From Astrothelium macrocarpum (taxonomy: Eukaryota > Ascomycota > Dothideomycetes > Trypetheliales > Trypetheliaceae), in assembly GCA_021030915.1 (NCBI GenBank), contig JAGEMR010000004.1, forward strand, positions 434,001 to 498,000: 64,000 nt of DNA. The letters are read 5' to 3'. Below, in pieces: positions 31,250-43,679 of the stretch (positions within the stretch are counted from its first letter, which is position 1; each line of letters opens with the position of its first letter). The position numbers and the translations under genes are program-made. The notes under the pieces were generated by a model. It ran no database searches and was not told where the DNA came from. It saw only the letters and a program-made list of their open reading frames with translations.

Positions 31250-34200
31250 CTATCCCCTTACACCATGGCTTTTACCTCTCAGCCCACCCAGCATTTGCTC
31301 AAAATTGCCCAATTGACTTTCCTGTCCTAACTGGATCCCTTGCCCCCTCTGCATTGCTTCCCTCATTCGAGTCTTCTGGCTCGGATCAGCGATGCCCTGT
31401 GATGTCTCAATATCTTCAATCGTTTCATTAAACTTCTGCATCACCGCGGCGGCAACCACGTCCCGGTTCCAGTCCATCTTGTGTTTCCACACAGCATCCA
31501 TGAGCGCTGCATTGACTTGTTCCAGTTGCTCAACGCTAAGACCAGAAGAACGAGTGGCAAGTTCTTTGTGGAGCTCTGCGAGGTGCAGACTGTTCATTTG
31601 AAGCGGGGGATGTTGAGGGTACGAACGCGAGGTAAGAGATGTCGCGCCCGAAGGTCCCACCGGTGGTCGAGGATCATTAAGAAGAGCATTGATGGAGGTG
31701 GTACGTGGAAAAGCAGGCACTACAGGAGGTGCTTGCTGCTGATTTTGTGGTTGCGACTGTGACTGCTGGGATTGACTGCTGTTGCTAAAGTCTGGCATTT
31801 CTGCAATAGCAGAGTTGTCAGCGTTCGTGGAAAAAGAGGACCAGAGCTTTTGCGAGGAGGGCGAACCTTGGGTGTCCGGCAACTGTGAGCCACTCTGAAC
31901 AGGTTGAACGGCCGAGAAGTCCGGATGATCACCCTTGTGAATGCCATTTGAGCTCTGTGTATTATTGTACGCGCCCGATCCCGAGGAACGATCGCGATCT
32001 GATGTCTTTTGACCTGACGATGTTGTTGATGCGCTATTGTGATAGTCTTGTACTTGAGACCCGGGTGCTATTCGGGTCAATGTCGATTGTTGTGAGCGCT
32101 GCGTTTTTTGAGTGTTGCCTTGGCTTGGTGTCATGACTCCTTGGTAGCCAACAGCTTCCTGAGCACCAGGGCCTACGTCCTCCATATGAGAATCTTCGTC
32201 AGGGTGTGACGTGCCATTAGTCTGTGGATGAGTGTGACTCGTGCCATAGCCATTAGAAAGATTCGAAGGAAGATCGCCTGGTCGATTTGGTGTGAAGGGA
32301 GGTAGAGGATGCTGGCCTGAGATAGGTTCACCCAACGTCACCGGTCCAGAAGTTTGCTCTGTTGTTTTTGATGCAGTGTGAGGCGGTACGTTAGGTCGCA
32401 CAAACGGTATCATTTTCGAGGCCTCATTTGCTTTTTCTTGGGCCAGCTTTTCTCGTTCGAGTTCTCGTTGATAGACGTTATTACATTCCGCCACAAGATT
32501 AGAATTGCTCCATTCCACAAATTGCATATCCACTTCTACATTGGCGAGCATCTCGTTAGCTTTGAGTAGCCGATCCGCATCGCCAAACATCTTTGCATCC
32601 TTGGCCAGACGTTTGATATCCCCAGTGAAGTCCTTTGGTCTTTTGTAATAACCGTTGGAGAGACGTTTTTCGATGGTGACTATTTCCAGGTTGTAGTAGA
32701 ATTTACCAGTGCTAGTCTCCTTCAGTCCAGGCACACCCTTTTCATCAGCAGCCAGCTCGAATGGTCTGTAAACTTCTTGCTGCTGAAGCTGTTCGTGAGG
32801 TAGATTTGTAGTCAGCTTATCAGGATCCTGCTCGTCATAGAGGTAACTGATCTGACTCTCTTCGATCACTGGAGTACGGAATTTTTTGTATTTGGTTCGA
32901 ATCTGATCCATTACCGGTTGGATCTGCAGTTTGAGCATGTTCAAAGTATGCCGATCTTGCTTCTTTTGAGCTTTGAGTTGCTCTTTTGATGGACCTTCCG
33001 GTTCCTTTACTGCAGGTGCGACCTCCAATTGCTCCAGTTGGCGGGGTTTACGATTGCTTGGATCAGGGAACTCGAGTGGTGGCTTGCTAATGTATCCGAC
33101 AACCCGCTCAAAGTACTCAGTCCGTGCCGGTTCGTTTGGTCGCTCCAATCCAAATTGATTTTTGGCCGAAAATCCAAAAAGGTCTCGAAGCATAGTAGGA
33201 TCCGGTTGATCATCTATCGAGTTAGTTTCGAGAATGCCAAGGAGCAACACTGGATCATTCGGTGGCAGACTCCGTAACAAGCTAACAAAGGTCGAGATTA
33301 CAGGCTGGCTGACAGTCTGATACCATACATCGACATTCGGAATGTAGATGACACTCGGTTTGTGACGACGGACTTCTTTGAATAGTTGGACAATAGCAGC
33401 TTCTGGTGCTCTGGATGAATCCTCCAAAAGCGTTGCCAAATCAAACGACTGCACATGAAGACTCTCAAATTTATTGAGCAAAGCAGCACCCAGATACTGC
33501 TGGCCCATGCCTTGAATTCCACGGATGAGTAGTCGCGGCCGAAAGATTCTTGCCCGCTCAAAATTACGTTGCATGGTTTCCCGCTCAAAACCCAATTCGT
33601 CATCGCGATCGTCATATTGCGCTTCTTCAAGAGCAGTCAATTTCTTCTTTTGTGGAAGAATCTCGTCGATAAGTTTGACGATCTGATTGAGAGGACTTCG
33701 AAGAAGAGGCTCAATGTCTTGACTCAATGGTGCTGCACCCGAGGTCGCGGACCGTTCTGAGGAAGGTATCATGCGATTGACAGAGATCATGAAGTCTTTG
33801 GCAAGGACTCTTATTTTCCCCGGATCAATGATAAGCTTCTCGTTTGACTGGTATATCTGGGGGTATGTTCCCTGCACGGCATTAAGAGCAGCTTCCGTAC
33901 AGAGCGCTCGAAGATCCGCACCACCGTAGCCCTTTGTCAACTCTGCAAGCTGGTCCTTGAATTCAGGTTTCAGGGGAGGATCCCACCCTTTGGTGTGAAT
34001 ATCAATAATTGCTCGTCGTGCTTTTTGATCAGGAAGGGGAAAGTAGAATTCACGGTCAAAACGACCAGGACGACGTAGAGCCGGATCCACAGTATCTGGT
34101 CGGTTGGTAGCTCCAATTACGATGACTTGACCTCGCCCGTCCATACCATCCATGAGTGCTAGCAGCGTTGCGACGATGGATGCATGAATCTGTTCTTGTT

Positions 34201-36411
34201 TACTCGATCTGACTGGTGCAAGGCCATCGATTTCGTCGAAGAATATGATACTAGGCTGATTCTTCCTGGCTTCCTCGAACAACAACCGCAACTGTCGTTC
34301 CGCTTCGCCCACCCACTTGCTTAGAGCATCGGCGCCTTTGCGCATATAGAAAGTAACTTTTTTGCCTTGGGAGCTAACACTTGATGCCAATGCTCGAGCA
34401 AGCAAGGTTTTACCAGTTCCAGGAGGGCCATGAAAGAGAACACCCCGTGGTGGAGTGATGTGGTAACGCAAAAAGACTTCTGGATATAGCAGGGGAAGGG
34501 CCACCATTTCCTTTAGCTGATTGATGTGATTTTCCAGACCACCAACACCGTCGAAATTGACATTCTGATCCACTCCCAGAGGATCTGCATCCGCAAGAGC
34601 CTTTTTGTCTTTGACTTTACCAAAAGCACCGGTGGCTCCTGTAGGACCTTGAATAGGATCGGCGTTGTGAGCCTGAGGAAAGAGACCTTTGGGTCCAGCC
34701 GTAGTTGGGGTCATACCAACTGTACCACCAATGCCTTGGGGGGGTCGTGGATTCATCTCATCATCACTACTGTCCGAATCTACACCGCCTGCAGCACCTG
34801 TACCCTCAGGGCCGCTAAATACCGGTGGTGGTCCTCCAGCTCCGCCAAAGGGCCCTTGCGTTGAGAAGAGACTGCGATAGGCACCCCCACCTCCTCCACG
34901 CCGATTACGAGAAGGTGTTTGTGTGAATGCGGGAGCAGTATCGTCTTCGTCGATTGGAAATGTAAGTTCTGGCCTCAGAATGCGATAGTCGGGTTTGTTG
35001 CCTCTATTTCGTAACTTGGGCTGATCATCGTACATGATTTGTTGTATCTTTCTTCGTTTCCGTCGCGATGCATGATTCAACTCTGCCAATTCCTCGGCTT
35101 CCTCTGCAAGCTCATCTTGATCCAACTCACTACCGCTTCGATGGGAATCCCTTTTTTGGCTTGCAAGACGACGTGATCTACGACCACCTGGTCCACTATC
35201 AGTGTCAGTGTCTTGTCGAGACTTGCGCTTTGGTGATGCCTGAGATTCATCGGAGGCTGACAGGTCCTCCTCGCCTTCTCCTTCAGCAGCTGGCTCAAAA
35301 TCGCTGCTCTCGTCAACACCTTTGCGCTTTCGTTGAGATGTGCGTATGGAAGGTTGATCTGAAGCTTCTGGTCGCGACTGAAAGGGTCGTGGTCAGTACA
35401 TGTTACGCGTTTAGAAAATCGATACACTGCATGGACAGAACGTACCCGTAAATTCCTGCCGGTTCTTACAGGTTCATCATCCTCTTCTTCGTCATCACCA
35501 TGGACACTGGCTTGAACTTCGACCTCGGCCATAGTAGTATCTTTTTCATCTGGCTCGTCACCTACATTTTCCTCCTCTCCTACATCCTGCCCAGGACTAT
35601 TACCAATAGAAGCCTTGGGGATGTCTTCGTTGTCACTATCTGCATTTTCCATAAGAATCTCGTCATCGTCTTCTTTTGTGGTCCCGGATTGCTCTTGAGA
35701 TGCTTCGATAATGGTGCTTGGGGGCTTCTTAAGACCCTTTGTTGCGCGGCTCGACCTCCTGGGTATGGCTTCAGGCGTTGTTGTCCTAGAGCGTGCAAGC
35801 TGTGCATGCTTTCCAGAATCTGTAAGCTCAATAGCGGGTTCAGCATTGTCGTTGGAAAGACGGCTACTTCGACGCGTTGTGGCAACCATATCGGATGATG
35901 GTGCAGAGGGACCTGATTTCCCTCTAGATCGCGGTGGGGCGGTCGAGGTTTTGCGTGATATTCGGCGCAAAAACCAACGAGGTGTTTTCAATATGATCAC
36001 TAGTGACTGACTCTTAGGTTCATGTGACGTGCGCCCCACTCGATCGCTGTCGCTTTCACTGTTCCCCGTCTCTTCAACTTCCTCTTCACTTGACTCTTCG
36101 TATTTGATGTTTTTCTTCGCTGCACCTCTTACACGTCGGCCCGTACGGGGGTTTAGCTCAGCTTCTTCGTCTGGGGTTTCATTCGCCGACGACTCCGAGC
36201 TTATCTCATCACTCTCTTCTTCCAAATCATCATCTTCCTCCGAGCCATAAGCCGTTCGAGCTCGTTTGGCAGGTTTGCGTTTCTTGGATTTGGAAGATTT
36301 TTTGGACTTGCGTGATCGCGGCGCAGGGGATGAGGCTCCATAGTCAAGATCATCAGAATCAGACTTGTTCGGGTCGAACTCTTCAAGTCTGCGTTTCGTA
36401 CGGGATGACAT
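31250..36411 (-). CDS. YTA7: ATAD2/Yta7-type AAA ATPase with bromodomain
   Basis: Two exons on the minus strand, 36411-35446 and 35377-31250, joined by a 68-nt intron (GTACGT...TTTCAG, branch CTGAC); 1697 residues. Yta7/ATAD2 removes or loads histone H3-H4 at chromatin and bounds heterochromatin. The first 560 residues are disordered with alternating acidic and basic patches (KKSSKSKKRKPAKRAR, EEDDDLEEESDE). AAA domain 1 has an intact Walker A (GPPGTGKT, about 638-646), Walker B DEID about 703-706, ATNRPD and the arginine finger region RRPGRFDR. AAA domain 2 (about 935-1090) is degenerate: GIQGMGQQ replaces Walker A and YIPNVDV replaces Walker B. A bromodomain-like region covers about 1126-1276 and appears to lack the acetyl-lysine Asn (MFGD where MYND-like is usual). 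A Gln/Ser-rich tail follows. Confidence 0.95.
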
Positions 36412-37812
36412 GATGCACAGGTCTTATCGCACAAAACTTATAAGAGGACACGATCTGTGACGGATACAGTGAGGTTAGTTTCTCTGGACAGCTATGGATC
36501 ATGATGCATCGCAATTTGTCACGGAGAAAAAGCATGCATGCGCTTACTGACTCTTTGGTAGTGTTCATGCAACTCTCATCGAGATGCGATGATGGATATG
36601 ACGCCGACTCGCATGCAGTGTGACTGGTGCGAAGAACGCGTTGTGTGGTGGGAAAGACGTAACGGCCAGTGCCGCAAGGTGACGACACGGATACTGACGC
36701 GTGAAACAAAAACCGACGTACTGTATTAGAGACGCTCGTTTGAAAATTCAGCGGTAGGGAAGCAGTCGCGGACTTCGCAGCACAAGGGAGGTTGAGGTGA
36801 TGCGGCGGCGAACAACGGTTGTCGCGACTGTGACTGTACGCTAAAACGCCAACCACCAATCATATCGTTCACCCACAAAATCGTCCCAGTCACTCATTAT
36901 TAACAACTTCAAATTCACTCCAAGACTCGGTCATGGTAAAAACGTCCCCATGACAATATCAGGTACTTCAAATATCGCTTTTGAATACGCAAAACCGTGT
37001 TAGATACCTGTAGAAGTCTGAATTATGAAACACCCCAAACCCGCCACAACCCTCTTCCTCATACTGGTCTTTTTTTTAATACCTTTCTCCAACCCAAGCT
37101 ACTGTCGATCAGACGCAGGCACATAGAACCTTAACGCCGATAAGGTCGCGCGTCGTCCCGTCGCCATCGTCGCGGATCCACGTGATTTCGCCAGAATTTG
37201 AGGGTCTTGAAGGGAAGGCACCGCCTGCTTGGGGTGGCACCCCTCATATCACGAACCATCCTCCTATTTGACGTCGTTCTACCTTATTTCTATTATCCGT
37301 GATCCCCAGACTCGTTAACTTGCAGATAATGTTTTCGCTTATGAACTTGGTGGTGCTCTTGACGTCTCAACTTTCTGCAGATGCTGAATTGACTGCTACG
37401 ACATTCGTCTACAAATCCAGCGTCCTAGATCTACTTGGAAATTTCAGCAACTTATCTTGTAAGGTCCTTATTCTGCCTTTTTGTTGAACGTGGCTGTCTG
37501 TGTAAGATATGTTCAGTGGTAGTCGTACCTGGTAGAGGGGGAAGAAGGAACCCGAGCCAATCACCAATGCCATTGGCACTGACCTCTTCATCCCTGAAGG
37601 TCCCGACAAGCACAACCGACATTCAAGATTGAACGGCTCTACATCGTGACGCTCTCATCCGCACCGAAATTCGAGACTTGCAGAAGACTGTGACACATAG
37701 CTGAAACAGAGACGTCCAGACCGACGCAATCCTCCTCTCGCAGGCTTTGCGCCATGGTCGAAAGCCTTCTAGCTAAGAATGCCACATGTTGATTGATTTA
37801 AGCTGTATTCTT
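36412..37812. other. Intergenic, 1.4 kb: YTA7 promoter and possible relic gene
   Basis: The left part is the YTA7 upstream region. A CACGTG lies at 37179-37184. The right part (37328-37790) holds a possible decayed small secreted-protein gene, listed separately. Confidence 0.45.
37328..37790 (+). pseudogene. Possible decayed small secreted-protein gene
   Basis: An ATG at 37328 starts a peptide with signal-peptide character (MFSLMNLVVLLTSQLSADA) followed by ELTATTFVYKSSVLDLLGNF, ending at a GTAAGG donor-like site near 37458. Downstream, different frames carry protein-like pieces: TDLFIPEGPDK, ALIRTEIRDLQKTVTH and then, after a stop and frame change, DVQTDAILLSQALRH. The pattern is like a short secreted protein broken by frameshifts. 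No family is identified. It could equally be chance, so confidence is low. Confidence 0.22.
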
Positions 37813-39026
37813 CTATCTGTACATATTTACCGATTTCCTAGAATATGCAATTGCCGTAGGATATTGACTCCAGTCGGTGCTGAAAAGGATCGCATCCTCG
37901 CACGCGCTTCCCAATCCAGTATTATTCAGCCAAGCAGGCTCCCAATAATTCACGCCTCTACCAAGCCCATTAGGAACCTCGTTGACCACGTTACGAATAT
38001 CTTTAACCCATTCGATTTGTCCTTGTACACTGACTGGAATTTCTGGCTCGCTTAGTGCCGTGCCATTGCACTGATCTGGCCAATCTGTCTCTACCACATG
38101 CAAAGGCTTCCCCCATTTCTTGGCCAGCGAATTCAACGATGTTTTTAGATTCGCCAATGTCGCAGCGGTCCCGTAAAAAGGATAAAATGAGAAACCAAAG
38201 ACGTCCCAATCACTGGGCTTGACCGTCCCAGTGTCAACCAAGGCGTCAAACCATGCATTTTGCAACGTCAAATTCCAGCCATCGTCTATATGAATCATGA
38301 CTTGCGGCTTCGGTACGCCTGCAGCTACAGCATCACTTACGCCCATCCGTGATGCAGCCCAAAGATAGGCCAAGTTTGTGAAATTTTGGACCCGGGCTGA
38401 AGTCGGCTGTGTATCAACATCAACATACCCAAGCGGCCAGAGCATGCCATGGCGGATCTCATTCCCAAGACTGACGAGGCTAAGATTAACGCCGGCCTCG
38501 TGAAAGGAATTCAGCGTGGAATTAACATAAGCCCGGATCGTTGCAGCAAGCGGTTTCAGGGTGGTAGGCCATTCCACAGGTGCGTTGTTGTGGTTCGGAT
38601 CAGCCCAGGTATCGGAGAAATGAAAGTCGAGGTAAATGTGCTGGCCCTTTGCGGCAAAACGCTGTGCCAGAGTGAGTGTATAGTTGAGATCGTACTGTCC
38701 AGATGGTGGATCAACCCATATCCTATGGCGAAATTAAATCAGTGTTCAAGTGCAAAGATTATGGAAGCACATGTGCACCTCAGTCGAGCTGTATTCATGC
38801 CACCATCAATGAGAATATCCTCTGCAGGTCTTGTCACATTATTACGCTCCGTATCTTTGTAGATGGCACCCCCTTCCTCCAAAATCAATAGAGATGAAAG
38901 ATCGTGGCCTTGGTAGAAGATTGGTGAATTGGAATTTGTGAGCGAGGATCCAATAGCTTTTCCATGCGTTGGAGTGATACGAATGAAGAAGAGGCTAGCA
39001 AACAGCGCAATCACAGAAACAATCAT
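37813..39026 (-). CDS. Secreted GH53 arabinogalactan endo-beta-1,4-galactanase
   Basis: Two exons on the minus strand, 39026-38779 and 38722-37813, with a 56-nt intron (GTGCAC donor, CATAG acceptor, branch CTGAT); 385 residues. ATG 39026 opens a signal peptide (MIVSVIALFASLFFIRITPT). Family GH53 hallmarks: GHDLSSLLILEEGGAIY near the N-terminus, GGMNTARLRIWVDPP restored by the splice, LDFHFSDTWADPNHN, the acid/base Glu about 171 in SLGNEIRHGMLWPLG, and the nucleophile Glu about 295 in LHVVETDWP. The C-terminus has WEPAWLNNTGLGSACED. The enzyme cleaves galactan side chains of pectin outside the cell. Length equals a single catalytic domain. It shares a 681-bp divergent promoter with the DUF3431 gene. 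Confidence 0.95.
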
Positions 39027-39707
39027 TTTCACAAAGTCCCTGGATCAAGAGAAAAGCTATTGCAAAAGATTTTCTACTCAATATACCTCCACTAACACTT
39101 AATGCAGGTAGGTAGATCTCTGCATAACGGTCTTCCTTAGTGGTAATTCGTCAAGGCAGATCGTACCGGCATCTCGATGCCGCTGGGAAAAAGTAGATTT
39201 TTGCATGGAGGCTAATATATTTTTTGGCTTTTCGTAGAGAGGGAAAGGAACTACCTTTCTAAGACTAGAATCTTGTCCATACTCAGATGATCCTCAAGGA
39301 TAGGTGGACTCTATTTACCCGGCAGTAGACGAACAGATGCAGGGTTCCCCCACAACTTCTCCGTGATCTGCTGCAAGCTTCGGTGAGAGCCATCACGGAA
39401 TGCAAATCGATAAAGAAAAGATTTCTACCGTTTCAGCCGAAGACGATTGGTAGGATCAAGTGGGAGACATCCGAAAACCACCAACTAATGGCCCGTGCTT
39501 GGTTGCGTCGTTGTTCACTTGATCCCTGTCACATGTAAACAATACACACTTCACCCTAATTGCACCATGACAACGATTCACTGCAAGCGTAGGAAAACGG
39601 AGAACAGAATCCGAATTTAGACCAGTTTCCTAATGCAAGCTCATTAGCACCAATATTGGCCAATTCCAATTTCTATCCTCAGAACCTCACTCACTGAAGC
39701 ATTTGTT
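39027..39707. other. Divergent promoter region (GH53 / DUF3431 gene)
   Basis: 681 bp between divergent starts. On the minus strand a TATATTG-like element lies near 39078-39084, about 55 bp before the GH53 ATG. No frame of interest. Confidence 0.45.
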
Positions 39708-40973
39708 ATGAAAAGACAAAAGCTTCGATTGACCTTGATATGGACTTGTGGATTCGTGATTCTGACGTTGCTGTTCCTTCTTTCTCCATTTGGATCTCGA
39801 TCCTCCAATCGCGCCCTCGACTCCTTTACATTTAGATCATATAAGCTTTTTATTGCTATAACTGGTCAACGTCCTGGGCAACGTAGGCTCGATGAGCTTG
39901 ATGAAGATGAGGGATTCACCACATCAAACACTGAAGACGACTCCGCGTGGGATGCCGGAGACTTGACATTTCAGTACTCAAACTATACTGCCGATATAGT
40001 GATTCCTCATTTCGGATCAGAAGATCTTTCCTGGATATCACAGCTTCCGGCCGCACTACGGCCAGTTATATATACGAACTCGTCATCCTCAATCACCCTT
40101 CCGAGCCATGCCACACGAAAAGTCGCAGGAGCAAAGGGCCACGAAGCCTTGACTTACCTTACCCACATCATTGACTACTACGACGAGCTACCCGACGTAG
40201 CCATCTTCATCCACCCACACAAAATCGCCTGGCACAACAATGATCTCCTCTCTTTTTCCATGCCGCTCACTCTCGCCCGCTTGAATCCACATTTGATCAT
40301 GTCTCGCGGCTACTTCAATCTTCGATGCCACTGGGATCCCGGCTGTCCAACCTACCTTCATCCTGCGAGCCCCAACCCTTCGCTTACTCCCGGCGACGAT
40401 TCTCTCCGTCAAGAGGAGCCTCTCGTAGCTCGAGCGTGGGCCACACTTTTCCCTTCCGAGCCCGTCCCCGCCAACTTGGCACAGCCGTGTTGCGGGCAAT
40501 TCGCTGTATCGCGCGCACAAATCTTGGCGCGACCGAGGGAGAGATATCAACGAGCCAAGGCGTGGTTGGAAGAAACGGAGCTGAGCGACTACCTGAGTGG
40601 GCGCGTTTTCGAGTATTTGTGGCAGTATCTGTTTGCGAAGATGGAGGTCAGCTGTCCAGATATGCGAAATTGTTATTGTGCTGCGTACGGGGTGTGTTTT
40701 AGTTCAGAAGAGAAGTTTCAGTCTTGGTTTGAGATGAAGTGGAGGAGAGGACAATATATAAAGGAGTTGGAGAGATGGGCAATAAGTGAAAGTGAAGTCA
40801 GCAAATTCCAAACTCAGGGCAGGGTTGACGACATTGCGTTGATGGATAAGCCGGAACCAGGACGGATTGACTGGTTGGAACGCGAAATAAGAGGCCTGGA
40901 GGAAACAATGGAGAAGATTAAGAGAGAGTCTTGGGAGCAGGGAAGAGATCCAAGGAACAGGGATCTCAGCTGA
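39708..40973 (+). CDS. DUF3431-family type II membrane protein
   Basis: Single exon, 421 residues, ATG 39708. A short basic N-terminus (MKRQKLR) and a hydrophobic segment at about 8-27 (TLIWTCGFVILTLLFLLSPF) indicate a signal anchor with the bulk in the lumen or outside. The luminal domain is recognisable as the fungal DUF3431 family: DIVIPHFGSEDLSWI, EALTYLTHIIDYYDELPDVA, the near-invariant IFIHPHKIAWHNND, and PCCGQFAVSRAQI. Several cysteines near the end (CPDMRNCYCAAYGVCF) probably form disulfides. The family is wide in ascomycetes, glycosyltransferase-like in topology, and has no established reaction. A Glu/Lys-rich helix ends the protein. Confidence 0.88.
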   Translation: MKRQKLRLTLIWTCGFVILTLLFLLSPFGSRSSNRALDSFTFRSYKLFIAITGQRPGQRRLDELDEDEGFTTSNTEDDSAWDAGDLTFQYSNYTADIVIPHFGSEDLSWISQLPAALRPVIYTNSSSSITLPSHATRKVAGAKGHEALTYLTHIIDYYDELPDVAIFIHPHKIAWHNNDLLSFSMPLTLARLNPHLIMSRGYFNLRCHWDPGCPTYLHPASPNPSLTPGDDSLRQEEPLVARAWATLFPSEPVPANLAQPCCGQFAVSRAQILARPRERYQRAKAWLEETELSDYLSGRVFEYLWQYLFAKMEVSCPDMRNCYCAAYGVCFSSEEKFQSWFEMKWRRGQYIKELERWAISESEVSKFQTQGRVDDIALMDKPEPGRIDWLEREIRGLEETMEKIKRESWEQGRDPRNRDLS

Positions 40974-41186
40974 TAATTGATGAGAATGACTCCAGGTAAG
41001 ATCTGAGAGAGGCAATTTTTTTTAAAAAAACTTCCAAGTGTAACGTTATGAACAAAATCAAATTTTATCAAGAATGATAGTCTATGGACCAAATTAGTAA
41101 AAACCCCCAGTGCTCATCAGTCATGTTCACGTGTATCAATTTTTTCTACTGCCCAAACTCAGTAAGACGAAATAAGAGAAAATTTC

Positions 41187-43114
41187 CTAGGTCGAGTATG
41201 TAACGCTGTATACACTCCAAGCAGTCGCGTTTGCGCCCAGCACGACTTTTCCGTTATTCAGGCCAAGATTTCTCCCGTTCACGCTCAAGGTATAGCCCTG
41301 GCCGTTCCCCAGATCGATAATCGTAAAGGTTGCTCCGTTACTCTGACCAGAAACTAGGCTCAAATCGCTCGCAATAAATTGGCCATCAATCGAGCTGCTG
41401 ATAGCAAACGTATTGGTATTGCTCTGCATATCAGGTAGCTGATGAACGACAAATCTCTGCATATTGTTGTCATGATTTGCAGTTGCCGTACCAGCACCTA
41501 TGGTATTGTTGCCGCGGGTGAGAGCCACACCGCTGGACTCGAAGACAAGATATCGGCCTTCGGTCAAGTAACCGCGAACTTGCTTGAACCCGTCTTCTGA
41601 GACAAGAGAAGAACCAGAGCTTTGCTGACCATAGGGAACGGGGGGTTGCGTCACAGGGTATGTCGCTTCACAGACTGCATAGCCGTTCCATTGACCCTGT
41701 GAATCGGTAGACGGGGTCTCTGCGGTGGGAATTGTGGGAATAGAGTAATCCGGACTAGAGAAATCGAATGCATTGACAAGGTCGGACATGTGGTCACGGC
41801 GCCAGGATGGTATTTGAGTCGTAGTGACGTTGGTTCCTTTAGCTGCAAGCCATTGCTCCATAAATTTGATTTGGGAGGAATGGTCGGCGTGTTCAGTGAA
41901 GACTTTGCCGCCGCGAGTCCAAGGCGAGATAATGGTAAAAGGTAAGCGGTAGCCAGGACCCGTATAGACGTAGCCATACATGTCGTAAGGATCTTGGACC
42001 CATTCTCCAGCCGTGCCTTCTGGTGAATGATAAGGAGTAACATGGTCTCCCCAGCCGCCAGTCTCATCGAATGAGATCATCAATACAGTGTCGTTGTACG
42101 AGGCACCATTAGTGACAGCGTTGACAACTTGCTGCTGTAGCCAAGCGCCGTCCTTGGGCTGATACGGGGGGTGCTCAGACAACTCAGCAGGGCCAATGAT
42201 CCAGCTTACTTGGGGTAAGGTGCCAGCCTCAGCATCAGAATAGAACTTGTCGAGCCCGACATAGGTCATGCCACGCTGGTAAAGTTCACTCGTGTTAGCG
42301 GCATTTTGGAATGGCACAAACCAGGCGGCAGGGTCGTCCCCGAAATTGTCAGTGTCTTGGTAAACTTGCCAAGTAATTCCGGCATCCTGTAGATACTCAG
42401 CATACGTCTTCCAGTTTAGGGGGTAGCAATTCGTATTTGGCAGTTCACAGCCGGGGGTTTCACTGTTGTCTATGGTCATGCCACCCTGATCTGGAGATTG
42501 GGGCCCGCCAGGACAGTTGATGGAGCCAGAAAACCAAGAGACTCGATTTGGCGTTGTAGAGGCTATGACGGATTGCTGATACATGTCGGCCACGGTCCAA
42601 GACTCTGCAATGCCAAAGTGAACAGGTAGGTCGGCACGTTTGTAGTATCCCCAGCTGTAGGGCGTGTTATCCTCTGCCCACTTGTTGTTGAGATCACCAT
42701 TCAGGGCACCATGATTCGCTTGCCAGCCATTGCTACCAGCGACCATGCACTGAATGGGATTGGTCCAGTTGCCTTGGTAATTTAAATACCATGGTAAAAG
42801 GTAATTAGTTGCATTGCTTAGAGTTGCGTTGACGTCTTGGTAAAATACGGATCGAGTGTTTCCGGGATTCACTTGAACATTGGGGTCTGAAAAGCCGCGG
42901 ACACCGGCCATCGTTCCAAAGTACTGATCCAGATGTCAGTTCGCCAGGACTGGAGTCTCTCGTCTCTCTGGTTGCCAGAACGTACATGATCGAACGCGCG
43001 ATTCTCTTGCATGAAGAGTACGACATGATTGATATCTGCCAGCGACCCAGCCGCAAGAGTAGCGATGGGATAGCACGAGGTGAGCACAAAAGAAAATACG
43101 GTAACGCCCCACAT
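41187..43114 (-). CDS. Secreted phosphoesterase-family phospholipase C
   Basis: Two exons on the minus strand, 43114-42986 and 42923-41187, with a 62-nt phase-0 intron; 621 residues. ATG 43114 begins a signal peptide (MWGVTVFSFVLTSCYPIATL). The phosphoesterase fold of the phosphatidylcholine-type phospholipase C / AcpA acid phosphatase family is shown by INHVVLFMQENRAFDHYFG (restored by the splice), VSWIIGPAELSEHPPY, ISFDETGGWGDHVTP and GKVFTEHADHSSQIKFMEQW, which hold the metal and catalytic residues. The last 150 residues form an extra Ser/Thr/Asn-rich beta-type domain with repeated GRYLVFESSGVAL, QFIASDLSLVSG and NLGLNNGKVVLG elements. It probably releases phosphate or choline phosphate outside the cell; phospholipase versus phosphatase activity is not decided by sequence. 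Confidence 0.9.
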
Positions 43115-43679
43115 GTTCACAGCAACGACAAAAAGATTAAGATTAGCGATACCCACGACCTACCTACGGTGCCATGGTATGGCCGTTTTATACATTGTCT
43201 ACACTTCTTTCACTCTCGTGCAAATGCACGAACGCTGCCACATGGAGCAATGCAGGGCAATGGATGGTGGGCAGATGACCGCAGACGATAACCGTGCAGA
43301 AGGGTAATTGAAGTTTTTTTGCAGTTTGCCCAGGGTCTACAGGGCACATGCGGCGTTGACCATGGCGATTGGTGAAGGAGTAGGAGAGGGAGCAGATCAG
43401 CGTGGATCAGTGTGCCGGCTGCGTGGCCTCGACGCGAATCGGGCTTTGGCGTGATGGCGCCCTGACACCAACTGCCTCTTTCATCCTCCCCGTCTCACCA
43501 GTCTTCACTGTCCTCCCATCTCTCTCAAATCTCGACAATCTCCCCCATGGCCCCCGCCCCCAAATGAATTCCAGTACCACTCATTTCTTCCTTTCCGGCT
43601 TCTGCATTATATCCTCGTCTTCCCCATTGCAGCTTCCTTCAGCAATGTGTTCTGTCCTTTGCCGTGACAATAGGTGACC
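43115..43679. other. Divergent promoter region (phospholipase C / multicopper oxidase)
   Basis: 565 bp between divergent starts, pyrimidine-rich toward the oxidase ATG. No motif I can assign with confidence. Confidence 0.45.

Noticed and set aside
37179..37184. CACGTG site as a YTA7 regulatory element
   Set aside because: About 770 bp from the YTA7 start and without the extended palindrome; too weak to claim.
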